Shown: positions 16,530 through 26,220 of the stretch, piece by piece
Layout of the letters: the number at the start of each line of letters is the position of its first letter
Numbering within the stretch: the stretch's first letter is position 1
Assembly: GCA_041390825.1 (NCBI GenBank)
Contig: JAWKPF010000006.1
Location: forward strand, 144,925 to 208,924
Length of the DNA: 64,000 nt
Direction of reading: 5' to 3'
From: Thermomicrobiales bacterium
Lineage (GTDB): Bacteria; Chloroflexota; Chloroflexia; Thermomicrobiales; UBA6265
Position numbers and translations under genes: made by a program
Notes under the pieces: model-generated
What the model saw: the letters and a program-made list of their open reading frames with translations, nothing else
What the model was told of the DNA's origin: nothing
The model's database searches: none

Positions 16530-17653
16530 CTGGTGACGGTAGTGGACAGCGTGGAGTCTGGCGGAGCGGCCACCGCGAATCCCGGCTCGATGGCGGCAAA
16601 CGACCGTTCGTCCTGCCATTGCCGCACCGCATCGGTTTGCAGCAGGTCGCGCTTCTGGCTCCGCACGTCGATCGCGCCAGAGGTCGGCAAGATGAGCTCG
16701 TAGCCAGCGGTTTGGTGCTCAGGCAGGCGCTGGCCTGGCGCCATGACCGCGAAGCCGATCGACACATCGAGACAATCCGCCCCGGAGACGAAGTGCTGGC
16801 TCTGCCCAGCAACCGAGACGACGACGCCCGGCGCCAACTGGCGCGGCTGGTTCGCGGTGGAGTCGACCGTGGGTTGTTCGATGGGAGCCGTGGACAGTGT
16901 GAGGATTCTCCCAGGCGCATCAGTTTCATTGGAAATCGAGACCGCTCGATCCGCGGCGATCAGCATCGATTCCCCTGCCTCGAGCGTACGTTCCTCCCCG
17001 TCGTAGCGCACGGAGAATCGCCCACGATCTCCCACGACCAGCGTGTCGGTGGTGAATGCCGTTTGCTCGCTCGCATATGCGTCGAAGTCATGACGGCTCA
17101 GCTTGATCGTTTGCATTCCGGCGCTGGCGCCCCGGAGCACAACCGGCTCCAGGGACCGCAATGTGGTCCCGGCGTCCTCCAACACGATGCGTCCTACGAT
17201 CCATTCATCCCGCAAATACAGCAGTTCCCGCTGCAAACGCTCGACAGGTGGCAGCGGAATGGCGCCAAACTCCCCCGGCTCCGCATCCACCACCTGCACG
17301 ACTGCCAGTACCCACCCGCGATCGCTCGTCATGCGGATCGGAGTGAACTGCCGGTGCGGAAAGGTGCGCGCTTCCTCGACCGCCGCGCGCATGAAGTCCG
17401 CTCGGGTCAAGGTTCGCTCGATATCCAGCCGCTGATCGGTAAACTCGGGCGCGAGCAAAGTACCGAGCCGGTCATCTGACGGATCCTGACCGAGCGCGTC
17501 CAACGCCTCGTAGAAACGCTCCGCCGTGCGCTGCTGTGCTTCCCATCGGGGTCCTGTGTCGTCGCTCGACTGCATCCCGGCCAGATAGCCACCGGCAAGT
17601 CCCACGAGCAGGACCAGCACCACAATCACCAGCGCTCCCAACCGAACCATCAT
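16445..17653 (-). CDS. Membrane-anchored SnoaL-like/double-cupin protein (intact paralogue)
   Basis: 402 aa and the only undisturbed member of the three-copy family in this window. Residues 5-27 are an uncleaved membrane segment (LGALVIVVLVLLVGLAGGYL). A SnoaL-like part follows (AERFYEALDALGQDPSDDRL, LLAPEFTDQRLDIERTLTRA). Two cupin-like barrels come next: first AGMQTIKLSRHDFDAYASEQ and GDRGRFSVRYDGEERTLEAG, second LDVSIGFAVMAPGQRLPEH and TAGYELILPTSGAIDVR. The protein is probably outside the membrane. No catalytic residue can be assigned. Its 3' end overlaps the convergent VKOR gene by 85 bases, which is unusually deep. Confidence 0.75.
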   Translation of the reverse strand: MMVRLGALVIVVLVLLVGLAGGYLAGMQSSDDTGPRWEAQQRTAERFYEALDALGQDPSDDRLGTLLAPEFTDQRLDIERTLTRADFMRAAVEEARTFPHRQFTPIRMTSDRGWVLAVVQVVDAEPGEFGAIPLPPVERLQRELLYLRDEWIVGRIVLEDAGTTLRSLEPVVLRGASAGMQTIKLSRHDFDAYASEQTAFTTDTLVVGDRGRFSVRYDGEERTLEAGESMLIAADRAVSISNETDAPGRILTLSTAPIEQPTVDSTANQPRQLAPGVVVSVAGQSQHFVSGADCLDVSIGFAVMAPGQRLPEHQTAGYELILPTSGAIDVRSQKRDLLQTDAVRQWQDERSFAAIEPGFAVAAPPDSTLSTTVTSQEPAEFWIFTVVSSGGCSSSGRSSDRD

Positions 17654-17683
17654 GACGCTCGCTTTCCGGTCGAACGGACAAGG

Positions 17684-20269
17684 CTATCGCCCGCGAGGCG
17701 CGTGCAACGACGCCCGTTCATCCAGAGGTTTTTCAGAGTCAGCGAGATTGCTGATCGGCGGCAAGCTCCCGCTGCCAGGTTCCGCGACGGTTGCTTCCAG
17801 CCGCGGGTAATCGATTGCGAATTTCTGGAACCGATTCATACCCCAATCGGTTGCATAGACATTCCCGAGCCCATCGAGCGCAACGCCCGTCGTCCCATCG
17901 AACTGGCCGAGTTCGGCCCCGCCGGAACCCACCCGCTCCAGCAACGTTCCATTCGGGTCGTAGATGCTGAACGAGCCACCGAAGGCATTGATCTGCGCGA
18001 CGAAGAGATTGCCATCTTCGTCCACCGCGATGCCGTTGATGCGGTAGTCCTCGCGGGTGAGTGCGATCGTCGTCCAGGCGCCATCGGCTTCCAAACGATC
18101 GACTTCCTGGGTGTCTCCATCAACAACATGGAGACGGCCATGATCGTCGACCGCGATGCCATTGATGCTCAGGAACGTCCCGGCTTCGAACGGGTCGTCA
18201 CCGACCGGTTTCCCAAGGGTTTCCTGATATTGGCCATTCGCGTCGAACCGCTGCACATCGAGCCGGAGCCGATCCCCGACAAAGATGTCGCCATTCGGCG
18301 CAACCGCAACATCGCTCGGGAACAGGAACGCTCCCGCTCCACGCCCTTCTGAACCGACGATCAGGTCGGGTTGCGCGCCGCTCGCCGGGTACGCATAACT
18401 CGTGCCTGCCGCGCGGATCGTGCAACAGGCGTTCGCCATCCACCCGAACGCGCTCGCCGGAAATCGCTGTACCCGGAAGTTGGCCGCGTCCACAACATAG
18501 AGCGCCCCAGAAGCATCGAACGCGATGTCGCACGCGTTGCCGAGCGGAACATAGCCATCCATCTCCGCGGTCTCTTCGCCGAAATCGAACTGCCCCGGCT
18601 CGGAACCGTGTGACCCGAACTCCCGCAGGAAGTTCCCTTCGGCATCGAAGATCTGCAGCCGGTCGTTGGCCGTATCGCACACCCAGACCTCGCCGGATGG
18701 GGAGACCGCGATACCAGTTGGATTCTTCAACGCGTTCGGACCGCCCGAGCTCTTCCAAAGCGCGGTAACGGGACCCTCCGTTGCTGACGCTGTCTCAGCC
18801 AGCGGAGCATTCAGGATCGAGGGAGCCTCTCCTCCGATGGCATAGACGGAACCTGCACGGGTGGCGATGAACAACCGCTCACTGGTAACCGCGGGCGCTC
18901 CCTGAGCGACTTCATCCAGCGGAAGGGTCCACTGCACATCACCCGTTGCCAACTCGACTGCCGTCAGCGTGCGGTCCTTGCCGGTCAAGTAGATGCTGCC
19001 CGCACCCGTGGACATGTCCCCGGTCAAATCACCAAGCTGCTGGTTGACCCACACAACTTCCAGCGTATCTGGGTCATATGCAATGACCATCTGCTCGGTA
19101 CTCGCAATCAGCAAATCGTCTACAAACGCGAGGATCGGAGTCACTGTGGGATAACTTTCGAAACCGGTAACGTTCACGGGACCGGTCGCGCCGGTTTCCC
19201 CATCCACGAGCAGCACACCACCCGCGACCGAAACCACCACTGCGTCGCCATCGACCAGCGGACTTCCGAACAGGCCGGGACCGGGATCGACCGCCCAAAG
19301 TTCCGCGCCGTCCGCTGTTGCCAGCGCGCGCAACATGCCGCCCGGCGTGGCGACGAATATCCGCCCCGAGCGCTCGTCGATCGCAAATGCCGGCGCGTCG
19401 GCAAACGGATCCGTGGCCCAGCGATCCGCTCCAGTCTCGAGATCGAGCGACCGCAACTGGTTGCCATCATCGACCAGGAAGATCGCGCCATCGACGATCG
19501 TTGGATCGGAGACCGCGACGAGATCATCCCGCTGCCAAATCGTTGCGCCTGTCTGCGCATCGAGCCCGAACAAGCTTGCCGTGGTCCCCACCACCACGAT
19601 GCCCTCCCCGATTGCGGCACTTCCCGTGATCGGTTTGCGCAGATTCACGTCCCATCGCTGCATTCCCGTTTCGGCATCGAGGGCATACATGTGATGCTCC
19701 CGATTGCCAATGAACACCGCGCCGTCGGCCACGACTGGAACGCCGTCGATGCGCCCATCGGTTTCGACCCGCCACTGCACATTCGGTTCGGCAATCGCCG
19801 GCGCGTCCGGATTGCTGTTGGTCTTGCCGGGACCGCCCCCGGACATCGTCCATCGCTGAGCGCCAGGCGACGGAGCGCCATCGTTGCGCCGATCCAGAAA
19901 AAGAATCGCGCTGACGGCTGCGATCGCCAGCAACGCGGCCACCGCCGCCGCGAAGCTGCCCCAACGCCAACGCCTGGACTTCGGCCGCGTTTCGGACCGA
20001 ACGGGCATCGGCACAATGGATGGCGCAACTGGCGCGGTTGGCTGCGCCGCTGCGGGAATCACCGATTCCGGCTGTTCGCTCTCCAGTAACCGCGCCCAGA
20101 GATCGTCCAGGAAGCCCGGCGCCGGTTCGGGCGCTGACGTCTGCGCGATCATTCGCCGGACCGATTCCATTTCAGAAGTCTCGCGACGCGTAGGCTGCTG
20201 GCCGGTGACGAGATCGTTCCAGAACGCATCCAGGTCGAGTTCCAGTTGCGGCGTCGCGCGATCAGACAT
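17684..20269 (-). CDS. Membrane-anchored double beta-propeller protein, probable sigma regulator
   Basis: About 861 aa from ATG 20269, whose first bases overlap the stop of the ECF sigma gene (ATGTCTGA). Residues 1-100 are cytoplasmic, residues 104-125 are a membrane helix (AAAVAALLAIAAVSAILFL), and the rest is outside. Residues about 140-530 are PQQ/WD-like repeats (VADGAVFIGNREHHMYALDA, GIVVVGTTASLFGLDAQTG). Residues about 545-861 are NHL repeats (GIAVSPSGEVWVCDTANDRL, FDASGALYVVDAANFRVQRF, GVALDGLGNVYATDWGMNRF). Position and topology are those of an anti-sigma factor with a sensory outside domain, but the N-terminal part lacks a zinc-binding anti-sigma motif. This functional reading is inference. 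Confidence 0.88.
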   Translation of the reverse strand: MSDRATPQLELDLDAFWNDLVTGQQPTRRETSEMESVRRMIAQTSAPEPAPGFLDDLWARLLESEQPESVIPAAAQPTAPVAPSIVPMPVRSETRPKSRRWRWGSFAAAVAALLAIAAVSAILFLDRRNDGAPSPGAQRWTMSGGGPGKTNSNPDAPAIAEPNVQWRVETDGRIDGVPVVADGAVFIGNREHHMYALDAETGMQRWDVNLRKPITGSAAIGEGIVVVGTTASLFGLDAQTGATIWQRDDLVAVSDPTIVDGAIFLVDDGNQLRSLDLETGADRWATDPFADAPAFAIDERSGRIFVATPGGMLRALATADGAELWAVDPGPGLFGSPLVDGDAVVVSVAGGVLLVDGETGATGPVNVTGFESYPTVTPILAFVDDLLIASTEQMVIAYDPDTLEVVWVNQQLGDLTGDMSTGAGSIYLTGKDRTLTAVELATGDVQWTLPLDEVAQGAPAVTSERLFIATRAGSVYAIGGEAPSILNAPLAETASATEGPVTALWKSSGGPNALKNPTGIAVSPSGEVWVCDTANDRLQIFDAEGNFLREFGSHGSEPGQFDFGEETAEMDGYVPLGNACDIAFDASGALYVVDAANFRVQRFPASAFGWMANACCTIRAAGTSYAYPASGAQPDLIVGSEGRGAGAFLFPSDVAVAPNGDIFVGDRLRLDVQRFDANGQYQETLGKPVGDDPFEAGTFLSINGIAVDDHGRLHVVDGDTQEVDRLEADGAWTTIALTREDYRINGIAVDEDGNLFVAQINAFGGSFSIYDPNGTLLERVGSGGAELGQFDGTTGVALDGLGNVYATDWGMNRFQKFAIDYPRLEATVAEPGSGSLPPISNLADSEKPLDERASLHAPRGR

Positions 20270-20825
20270 CGCTCGTCCCTCCTCGGTCCGGAGCGTCCTG
20301 CAAGACCGCCTGCAGTTGCAGCACGGCGCGACGCTGATTGGTCCGCACCCATGCGGGCGAGCGATCGAGGATCTGGGCAATCTCCGGGCTGGTCAGCCCG
20401 GCGAGCCGCAGCTCGATGATCCGGCGCCGCGCCTCCGGAAGGTTCGCGATCGCCTGGCTGAGACGGGCCGCTTCATCGAGCTGAATGACCTGGGTGTCCG
20501 GCCCGGGAGCCGTATCGACCATCTCGGTCACGTAGGGAAACGCGCTGGGCAGCCGATTCGCCCGGTGGAAATCGACGATGACGCGCTCGGCAATGCGAAA
20601 CAACCACGCCGGCACCGATCCCCCCTGGAATCCTGCCCGGCCCCGAAACGCCTGCTGAAAGGTTTGGCTCGTGGCATCCTCGGCATTTTCGACACTCCGC
20701 AGCCGGCGATAACAGTAGGCATGCACCTGCGGCGCCCAGGCACGATAGACGGCTTCGAAGGTATCGACCTCGACGATCGACCCCGCCGTCCGCATCGCCT
20801 CCGAGCTGTGCAGCTTCTCGGTCAT
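20262..20825 (-). CDS. ECF-family RNA polymerase sigma factor
   Basis: About 187 aa from the ATG at 20825 (longer open frame upstream lacks family sequence). Region 2 is visible in FEAVYRAWAPQVHAYCYRRL and NAEDATSQTFQQAFRG, and region 4 in LPEARRRIIELRLAGLTSPE, IAQILDRSPAWVRTNQRRAV. It directs RNA polymerase to a specific promoter set. The linker contains PGPDTQVIQLDEAA. It is immediately upstream of and translationally coupled to the membrane double-propeller gene, the usual sigma then anti-sigma arrangement. Confidence 0.93.
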   Translation of the reverse strand: MTEKLHSSEAMRTAGSIVEVDTFEAVYRAWAPQVHAYCYRRLRSVENAEDATSQTFQQAFRGRAGFQGGSVPAWLFRIAERVIVDFHRANRLPSAFPYVTEMVDTAPGPDTQVIQLDEAARLSQAIANLPEARRRIIELRLAGLTSPEIAQILDRSPAWVRTNQRRAVLQLQAVLQDAPDRGGTSDV

Positions 20826-21023
20826 CAGCGTTTCGCCTGTGAACACACCGGACCCCACGAATGCCTGGGACTCAATGCTTCTCGCTCTACAAACGTGGGA
20901 ATTCGCAGAGTGTGACAGGTCCGCGCCCACCATGTCGGGTCATGTCAGATTCGGCGCGCCACCAGCTTCGGGCCGTACCATTGCGATTGCGGTCACGTGA
21001 CCGCATCCATGGAGGCACGCAAA

Positions 21024-21269
21024 ATGGCTATCGAGAAACGAAACGACGTCTATCCCAACGAAGGCGAACGCAAGTACGGCGACGTCCAATTCGCCGATCC
21101 CACCAACAAGAAGTACCCCATCGACACCGAAGAACACGTCCGCGCCGCCTGGAGCTATATCCACATGCCCCGCAACGCCGACGAGTACAGCACCAAAGAC
21201 CTGGAAACCATCAAGAACCGCATCCGCCACGCCGCCGAGAGCTACGGCATCCACCTCGAGCCGGAATAG
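21024..21269 (+). CDS. Small DUF6582-like protein
   Basis: 81 aa from the ATG at 21024, which has GGAGG ten bases upstream. The C-terminal part (EEHVRAAWSYIHMPRNADEY, then STKDLETIKNRIRHAA) matches the small soluble family I know as DUF6582, often found alone or fused to phage-type proteins. The family function is unknown. The protein is very polar and probably cytoplasmic. It is divergent from the sigma gene and followed by a repeat-bearing spacer. Confidence 0.72.
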   Translation: MAIEKRNDVYPNEGERKYGDVQFADPTNKKYPIDTEEHVRAAWSYIHMPRNADEYSTKDLETIKNRIRHAAESYGIHLEPE

Positions 21270-21604
21270 CCCCCGTCGTCCCGACCGGAGCCCGCAGGCG
21301 GAGTGGAAGGACCTCTTGCTCTTCCAGGACCCGGTCTTCCTCCACCATGGAGCGGCAAGAACATGACCACGCTATCGAAGCAACGTCCCTTCAGGACTGG
21401 ACGATGGGCAAAGCACGCTCAGTCCCGGAGGGACTTCGCTCTGTGAGCCCGGGGTTTCGACTCCGGGTGGGGCGTCGGATCGGCTCACTCCCCGGGTCGA
21501 CCCGCTGCCTCCACCTATCCCCCGTTGACGACCCCACCATTCCCCCGCATACTCACGCAACCGAACCAACCCAACCCCACGCACCCGCGGAGTCGTGCCC
21601 ACTC
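21270..21604. other. Repeat-bearing spacer upstream of the hsdM/S remnant
   Basis: Holds one copy of the GACCGGAGCCCGCAGGCGGA repeat (about 21279-21305) that recurs twice at 35283-35550. It also holds a stretch with TCCCGGAGGGACTTCG and GAGCCCGGGGTTTCGACTCC, of the dispersed kind seen in many environmental genomes. The promoter for the next gene is at its right end. No protein-coding signal. Confidence 0.6.
21525..21553 (+). promoter_or_regulatory. Sigma-70-type promoter before the hsdM/S remnant
   Basis: TTGACG at 21525-21530 and CATACT at 21548-21553 are separated by exactly 17 bases. They lie 51 bases ahead of the ATG of the HsdM-like start. Predicted from sequence only. Confidence 0.5.
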
Positions 21605-22460
21605 ATGGCAACCGAATTCAAAGACATCGAATCCCGCCTCTGGAAGGTGGCCGACACCCTGCGCGCCAACTCCGGCCTCCGTTCCTCCGAATATTCCACT
21701 CCCGTCCTCGGCCTCATCTTCCTCAAATACGCCGACACCCTCTCCGCCTACGACGACCTAATCGAAAACAACACCCGCTGCGTTACCATCCTCGAGGAAA
21801 TGGCCCAGCGCCTCTACCGCGAATGGTTCGTCCACTTCCGCTACCCCGGCCACGAATCGGTCCCCTCGTCGAAAGCGAGCTGGGCTTGATCCCGGAGGGG
21901 TGGGAAGTCAAGCCGCTGGGAGACCTAGTAAAGACACAATACGGCTACACAACATCGGCAACGGAGAAACCAGTCGGGCCCAAGTTCTTGAGGGGGATGG
22001 ATCAGCAAGTCGACGTTCATCGACTGGGATCGCGTCCCGTACCGCAAAATCGATCCCCAGCAACTTCCAAAAGTATCCTCAAGCGAGGTGACATCGTGCT
22101 AATCCGTATGGCAGATCCGGGTGCTGGGATAACGAGAAGGACACCAACGCGGTCTTAGCCTCGTACCTGGTTCGCTTGCAGATTGGATTGTCTCATATTT
22201 GCCGCCGTACTACTTGTTTTACTTCTCTTGCTTTCTGATCGCCATCAGGATTACATCGGCGGAGCCAGCTCCGGAACAACACGCCAAAGTGCGAGCGGCC
22301 GTTTTAACGGGATTAGCGATCACCATTCCATCTCCTGACATACTCAATCGCTTTCTGAGGAGGCGTGCTACTCTCCGAGCCATTTTGAAAACACTCGAGA
22401 TCAACGCGACAATAGAGAAGACCCGCCGATTGCACCTGGCTAGGCTGTTCACTCCTTGAA
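21605..22460 (+). pseudogene. hsdM-hsdS deletion fusion, frameshifted type I restriction remnant
   Basis: The ATG at 21605 opens an HsdM-like N-terminus (IESRLWKVADTLRANSGLRS, STPVLGLIFLKYAD). It runs directly, without a frame break, into the HsdS central linker (LSAYDDLIENNTRC, ILEEMAQRLYREWFVHFRYP, GHES). After a frame change the second target-recognition domain begins (ELGLIPEGWEVKPLGDLV, KTQYGYTTSATEKPVGPKF) and then degrades. A late piece near 22350 (ITIPSPDILNRFL) matches the end of an HsdS domain. Most of HsdM and the first HsdS domain are missing, so it cannot methylate. The HsdR-like remnants at 24356, 24670 and 26536 belong to the same former system. Confidence 0.8.
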
Positions 22461-23690
22461 CGACCCCCTCGTGGTTGACAAAACAGGATGCATATCCGAA
22501 TATTGTGGACACGTACGTAATTGTCAACCGAGGTGAATCGTGAACGAGATCGCAATCCAAAGGCTGTTGAGGAATACGTCACGCTCGACCTGATAGCCGC
22601 TATTCGAGCCTCCATTGAGTCCTCGTACTGGCAGCGGACGCATTCGTGGCGCAGTATTCTGAAGAACCTTATTGGAAGACAGTATTGGCCCCAAGCCCGC
22701 CGGGCGTTCAGAAGCCAACTGGCCGGGCTTGTGACGAAGGCCCCCAAGATATCACAACGGAGCTGAGTATGAACTCAAATCCGGTCTGCCGTGCCATTCT
22801 TCGGCAAGGCTTGGACCTTTCGTTCTCGTTCAATGCACTACGCGCGGCGCAGACTCCCAAGGCGCGCTTCTTCGTGAAACGCTCGCCCAAAGCTCACAGC
22901 TGCTCTCATTCTTCCCAGAATCTGGTCCGTCATTACTTCCTAACGAATTGGACCGATTTTTGGGATCGTCACGCATCACCCTAGCCGCCAGGATCCATTT
23001 CGTGCAGCCTATCTGGATCTCCACATCCCGACCCGGAATGCAGGTAGCGAACTTGCTGTTTCACGACCTGTTGCTTAGAGAGAATATGTTACTCGATCAA
23101 CAATTGGGTTGTGGTTGCTTCCGGGAGCCTACCTTCGGGCTACGACTGAGAAGATTCAGCGAGGAAATCTGGTTGATGTCCACTGGCGTAAATGGGTTTT
23201 CGAGCCACAGACTTCAGCAAGCGCGGGCACTACGGAAGTAGAGAGCCAAACGCACGGGCTACCTTGACCGGCTTGAGCCCAGAGATGATTTCTTCGATAT
23301 GAGCGAGATCGGTTTTTCCAACTGCTGATTCACTTCTCATGCTTTCCGGGTTGCGCTGCGGATGCCACCGATTTCTTCCTTCAGATCCGATTCAAAGCGG
23401 AAAGCAATCTCCGGTCTTTCGGTCGATGGTGAGCACGCTGGACACAATAGCGCGACAGGTCAGGTGCGTATCTTGAGCTGTTGGAAGAATTCACGGTCGC
23501 GGTTGACTCGATCGTGGAGCAAGCAGATTGCACGATCCCGTCTTGGAATGAGTTAGGCAAGTTGGATGTACTGTCCCCCTGGCAATCGAAGACGCTGCTA
23601 GCAAGACGTGAGGCAACACTTTTCGGTTGGGATCAACTATTCCCGAATTTATGAACCTGCTTGAGGCAGAGGAGTCTCACAGACAGCTAT
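22461..23690. other. AT-richer tract without recognisable genes
   Basis: About 1.2 kb between restriction remnants. Composition is visibly lower in G+C than the flanks (one sampled 60-base line at 23641 is about 48% G+C). Short open frames occur on both strands but none carries a domain I can name. An inverted repeat GGTTGACAA / TTGTCAACC spans about 22476-22525. Probably decayed foreign genes. Confidence 0.5.
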
Positions 23691-24040
23691 TCTTGGCTGA
23701 CCGCGAATTAGATGGGCTCTCGCAATGGAATGGCGACAGAGCGTACGTTGTCCTTAACAATAGCAAGTCTGCCGCTCGCTCAAGGTCTGATCTGAGTGCA
23801 TGAGCTTGGCCATTTGTGCTCCATCGCCATGTGGAACAGGTATATGTGCGTGATCGAGAGTCATTCAAGAAGTTAGAACAATGTGTCACATTTGCTGCTG
23901 GAGCTTTATTGCTTCCGGCTGAAGAGTTTGCTAATGATGTTTGGAGTGGGACACTTGAGGAGTTCGCTTCCACCCAAGAGCAAGTGGCAGGTGTCAGCGC
24001 AAGCGATGTTCGACGGGCGCACGATTTAGAATTGTGACCG
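23690..24040 (+). pseudogene. ImmA/IrrE-type metallopeptidase remnant
   Basis: Fragments match the zinc peptidase family that cleaves phage or ICE repressors. GDRAYVVLNNSKSAARS leads, across a frame change, into HELGHLCS at about 23798, the HExxH zinc site. After another change comes VTFAAGALLLPAEEFANDVW, then LEEFASTQEQVAGVSASDVR and RAHDLEL, the family C-terminus. The pieces are in order but in different frames, so it is inactive. No intact XRE antitoxin or repressor partner is visible. Confidence 0.7.
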
Positions 24041-24355
24041 AAGAACACTATCTTCGATTGCAGAAGGCAATCTCGATACCGGAAGTGGCGTGCAGGAGCC
24101 GCTGAGGATGTGGTCTGGCGAGAACGCCCGTCGCTGCTTTCGCAGGCAGTTCAGGTTGTAGTTGCAGCAGATGCGAAACGGGAGGGAGCGAATCCTGGAG
24201 TCTCATTCTGTTTGGCCCGGAGATACTCGACTCTGACCAAGCATAGACGCCAGCGTCTTCCCGCCTGAGTGGAACTGGATAGTGGTGCCATTGCGTTCAG
24301 GCCAGTGTAATAGACATCCCGTGTCTCACTTCAGAAAGTAGAAAGCCTCCGAGCA
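24041..24355. other. Spacer with no recognised gene
   Basis: About 315 bases between the peptidase remnant and the first hsdR remnant. No domain, structured element or repeat was recognised on either strand. Confidence 0.4.
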
Positions 24356-24620
24356 GTCGCTCACCTATTCCGAAAACACCCTCGTCGAACAACCAGCCAT
24401 CGAGTTTCTTCGCCGCCCTCGGATGGCAGACCCAAATCCACTGCGGAGACAGAGTCAAATCTGGAAGCGGTCTGCCATTTCAAGGAGTTTGAGCCCATGG
24501 TTTCAACCTTGGGTTCCCTGATTCCAGAATGTGCGTCAACAGGAGAAAGCCATCGCCGGCTCTGTGGGACGGCGAAAGATCTACTTCTGCACGGTAGATG
24601 AGACTTCGACAAGTATGAAT
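24356..24620 (+). pseudogene. hsdR 5' remnant, copy 1
   Basis: TYSENTLVEQPAIE followed after a frame change by LGWQTQIH matches the first residues of the HsdR-like fragment at 26536 (DYSENTLVEQPAIALFADLG). Similarity fades within about 90 bases and the remainder is unrelated or decayed. It is far too short to function. Confidence 0.65.
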
Positions 24621-24669
24621 TGGTCTATGCTCACGGTCAATCTGACCTTCCGGGGCGTAGTCCCGGGAC

Positions 24670-24897
24670 GAAATGTCTGACTACTCCGAAAACACCCTGA
24701 TCGAGCAACCGACTATCGCGCTTCGCCGACCTCTGATGGCAGGCCCAGTCCTGCTTGGACGAACTCTGCGGGCCCACCAATCCTCGGCCGCGAAACCTGC
24801 AACGATGCCGTCCTGACCACCTTTCGGCTGTACTTACCCACTGAGATCCAACTCGATCATCCTGCAGCTCGACGGGCAAGTCGCGCATCGTTGCGTC
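24670..24897 (+). pseudogene. hsdR 5' remnant, copy 2
   Basis: DYSENTLIEQPTIAL, then in other frames WQAQSCLDELCGPTNP and ETCNDAVLTTFRLYL. These correspond in order to DYSENTLVEQPAIAL, WQTQSCFDELCGPANP and ETRHDVVLATRLRSAL in copy 3. It ends at the start of the AlbA_2-type gene. Several frame changes; inactive. Confidence 0.7.
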
Positions 24898-26220
24898 ATG
24901 AACGAAGCAGACCTTCTCCAACTCGCCGCCGGCGGCGAATCCGAAGCATTGGAATTCAAGGCGTCCACGGCCGAACTAGATTCCGGGTTGCAGTCCGTCT
25001 GCGGAGTCCTGAACACCGGATCGCCCGGGTTCGTCTTCTTCGGCATTACCGATGGCGGCGATGTTCGCGGGCAGGAGGTCGGAGACCAACACTTGAACGT
25101 GTCGCAAATGGTGTTCGCCGCATCGAGCCAATGACGGATATCAGCATCGATACGGTGAGTCTGGAGAACGGTCGCGCTGTTGTGATAGTCGCGTGCCCAG
25201 CGTCAGTGCGCACGCATACCTTCGGCGGTGTTCCCTACCAGCGTCTGGGCAAGACCACCTCGCGCATGCCCTCGGACCTCTATCGACAGCGGATCATCGA
25301 CGAAGCGCACCGTTCCGATAGTTGGGAAAGCCGGCCAGCCGCCGGTTTCACACTCGCTGACCTCGATCATCGCCAGATCGTCATGACGGTCGAAGAGGCG
25401 ATCCGACGGCAACGGCTGTCAGATCCACTCACGCGTGATATCGAACCGCTCCTTCTTGGCCTGGGTCTGCTGAAGGATGGACGCATTCTCAATGCTGCGA
25501 TGGTGTTGTTTGGCAAAGAAGATCGCCTTCGTGTCTCGTATCCGCAATGCCTGCTTCGCCTGGCGCGTTTTCGAGGCACGACGAAAAGCGAGTTCCTGGA
25601 CAATCGGCAGTTCGTTGGAAACGCCTTCGACGTGTTCGCTCGGGCGCAACAATTCTGGATCGATCATCTGCCGGTCGCGGGCCGCATCGTTCCGAATCTC
25701 ATCGAACGAATCGACGAACCGCTCTATCCCACCGCGGCGCTCCGTGAGGCAATGGCGAATGCAATCTGCCACCGCGACTATGCCGCCATCGGGGGAGGCA
25801 TCGATCTGGCGATCTACGACGACCGCCTGGAAATCACCAGCACCGGACCGCTGCGGTTTGGCATAGCGATCGACGATCTCCTGGCGCCGCACCAGTCGCG
25901 CAGTTGGAATCCAGTGATTGCGCATGTCTTTACCGGCAGGGAATCATCGAATCGTTGGGCAGTGGAACCCTGCGCATGATCGATGGCTGAACCAATCGGC
26001 CGGTCTGCCCCGCCTGAGTTCGTTTCCACTCCCACATTCCTTCACGGTTCGGATTCCGCCCAACCGCGTCTCGCGCGCCAAGCCGCGTCGATACGGACTT
26101 GTCCCCTCTCTTCAACAAGCCATTCTGGAACACACTTGCGGAGCATGGGCCGATACCTTTGCGGGAACTCATGGATCTGCTGTTGACGAAAACCTTCCGC
26201 GCCGCGTACTGTGCAGACAA
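24898..26220 (+). pseudogene. AlbA_2 (Schlafen-like) ATP-binding protein, frameshifted
   Basis: Starts at ATG 24898 with the AlbA_2 fold signature ESEALEFKAS and GFVFFGITDGGDVRGQEVG. The frame changes near 25125. The second frame carries GRAVVIVACPASVRTHTFGG, AGFTLADLDHRQIVMTVEE, MVLFGKEDRLRVSYPQCLLR and LREAMANAICHRDYAAIGGG, the ATPase-like part typical of divergent-AAA/AlbA_2 regulators. A third frame carries GIIESLGSGTLRMID near 25945, and a later frame EHGPIPLRELMDLLL near 26145, the usual winged-helix tail. At least two indels break it. Intact members are proposed regulators or helicase-associated proteins. Confidence 0.78.

Noticed and set aside
16256..17479. Plus-strand 407-codon frame across VKOR and the SnoaL/cupin gene
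   Set aside because: Arg/His-rich shadow with no family features; the opposing gene has clear paralogues.
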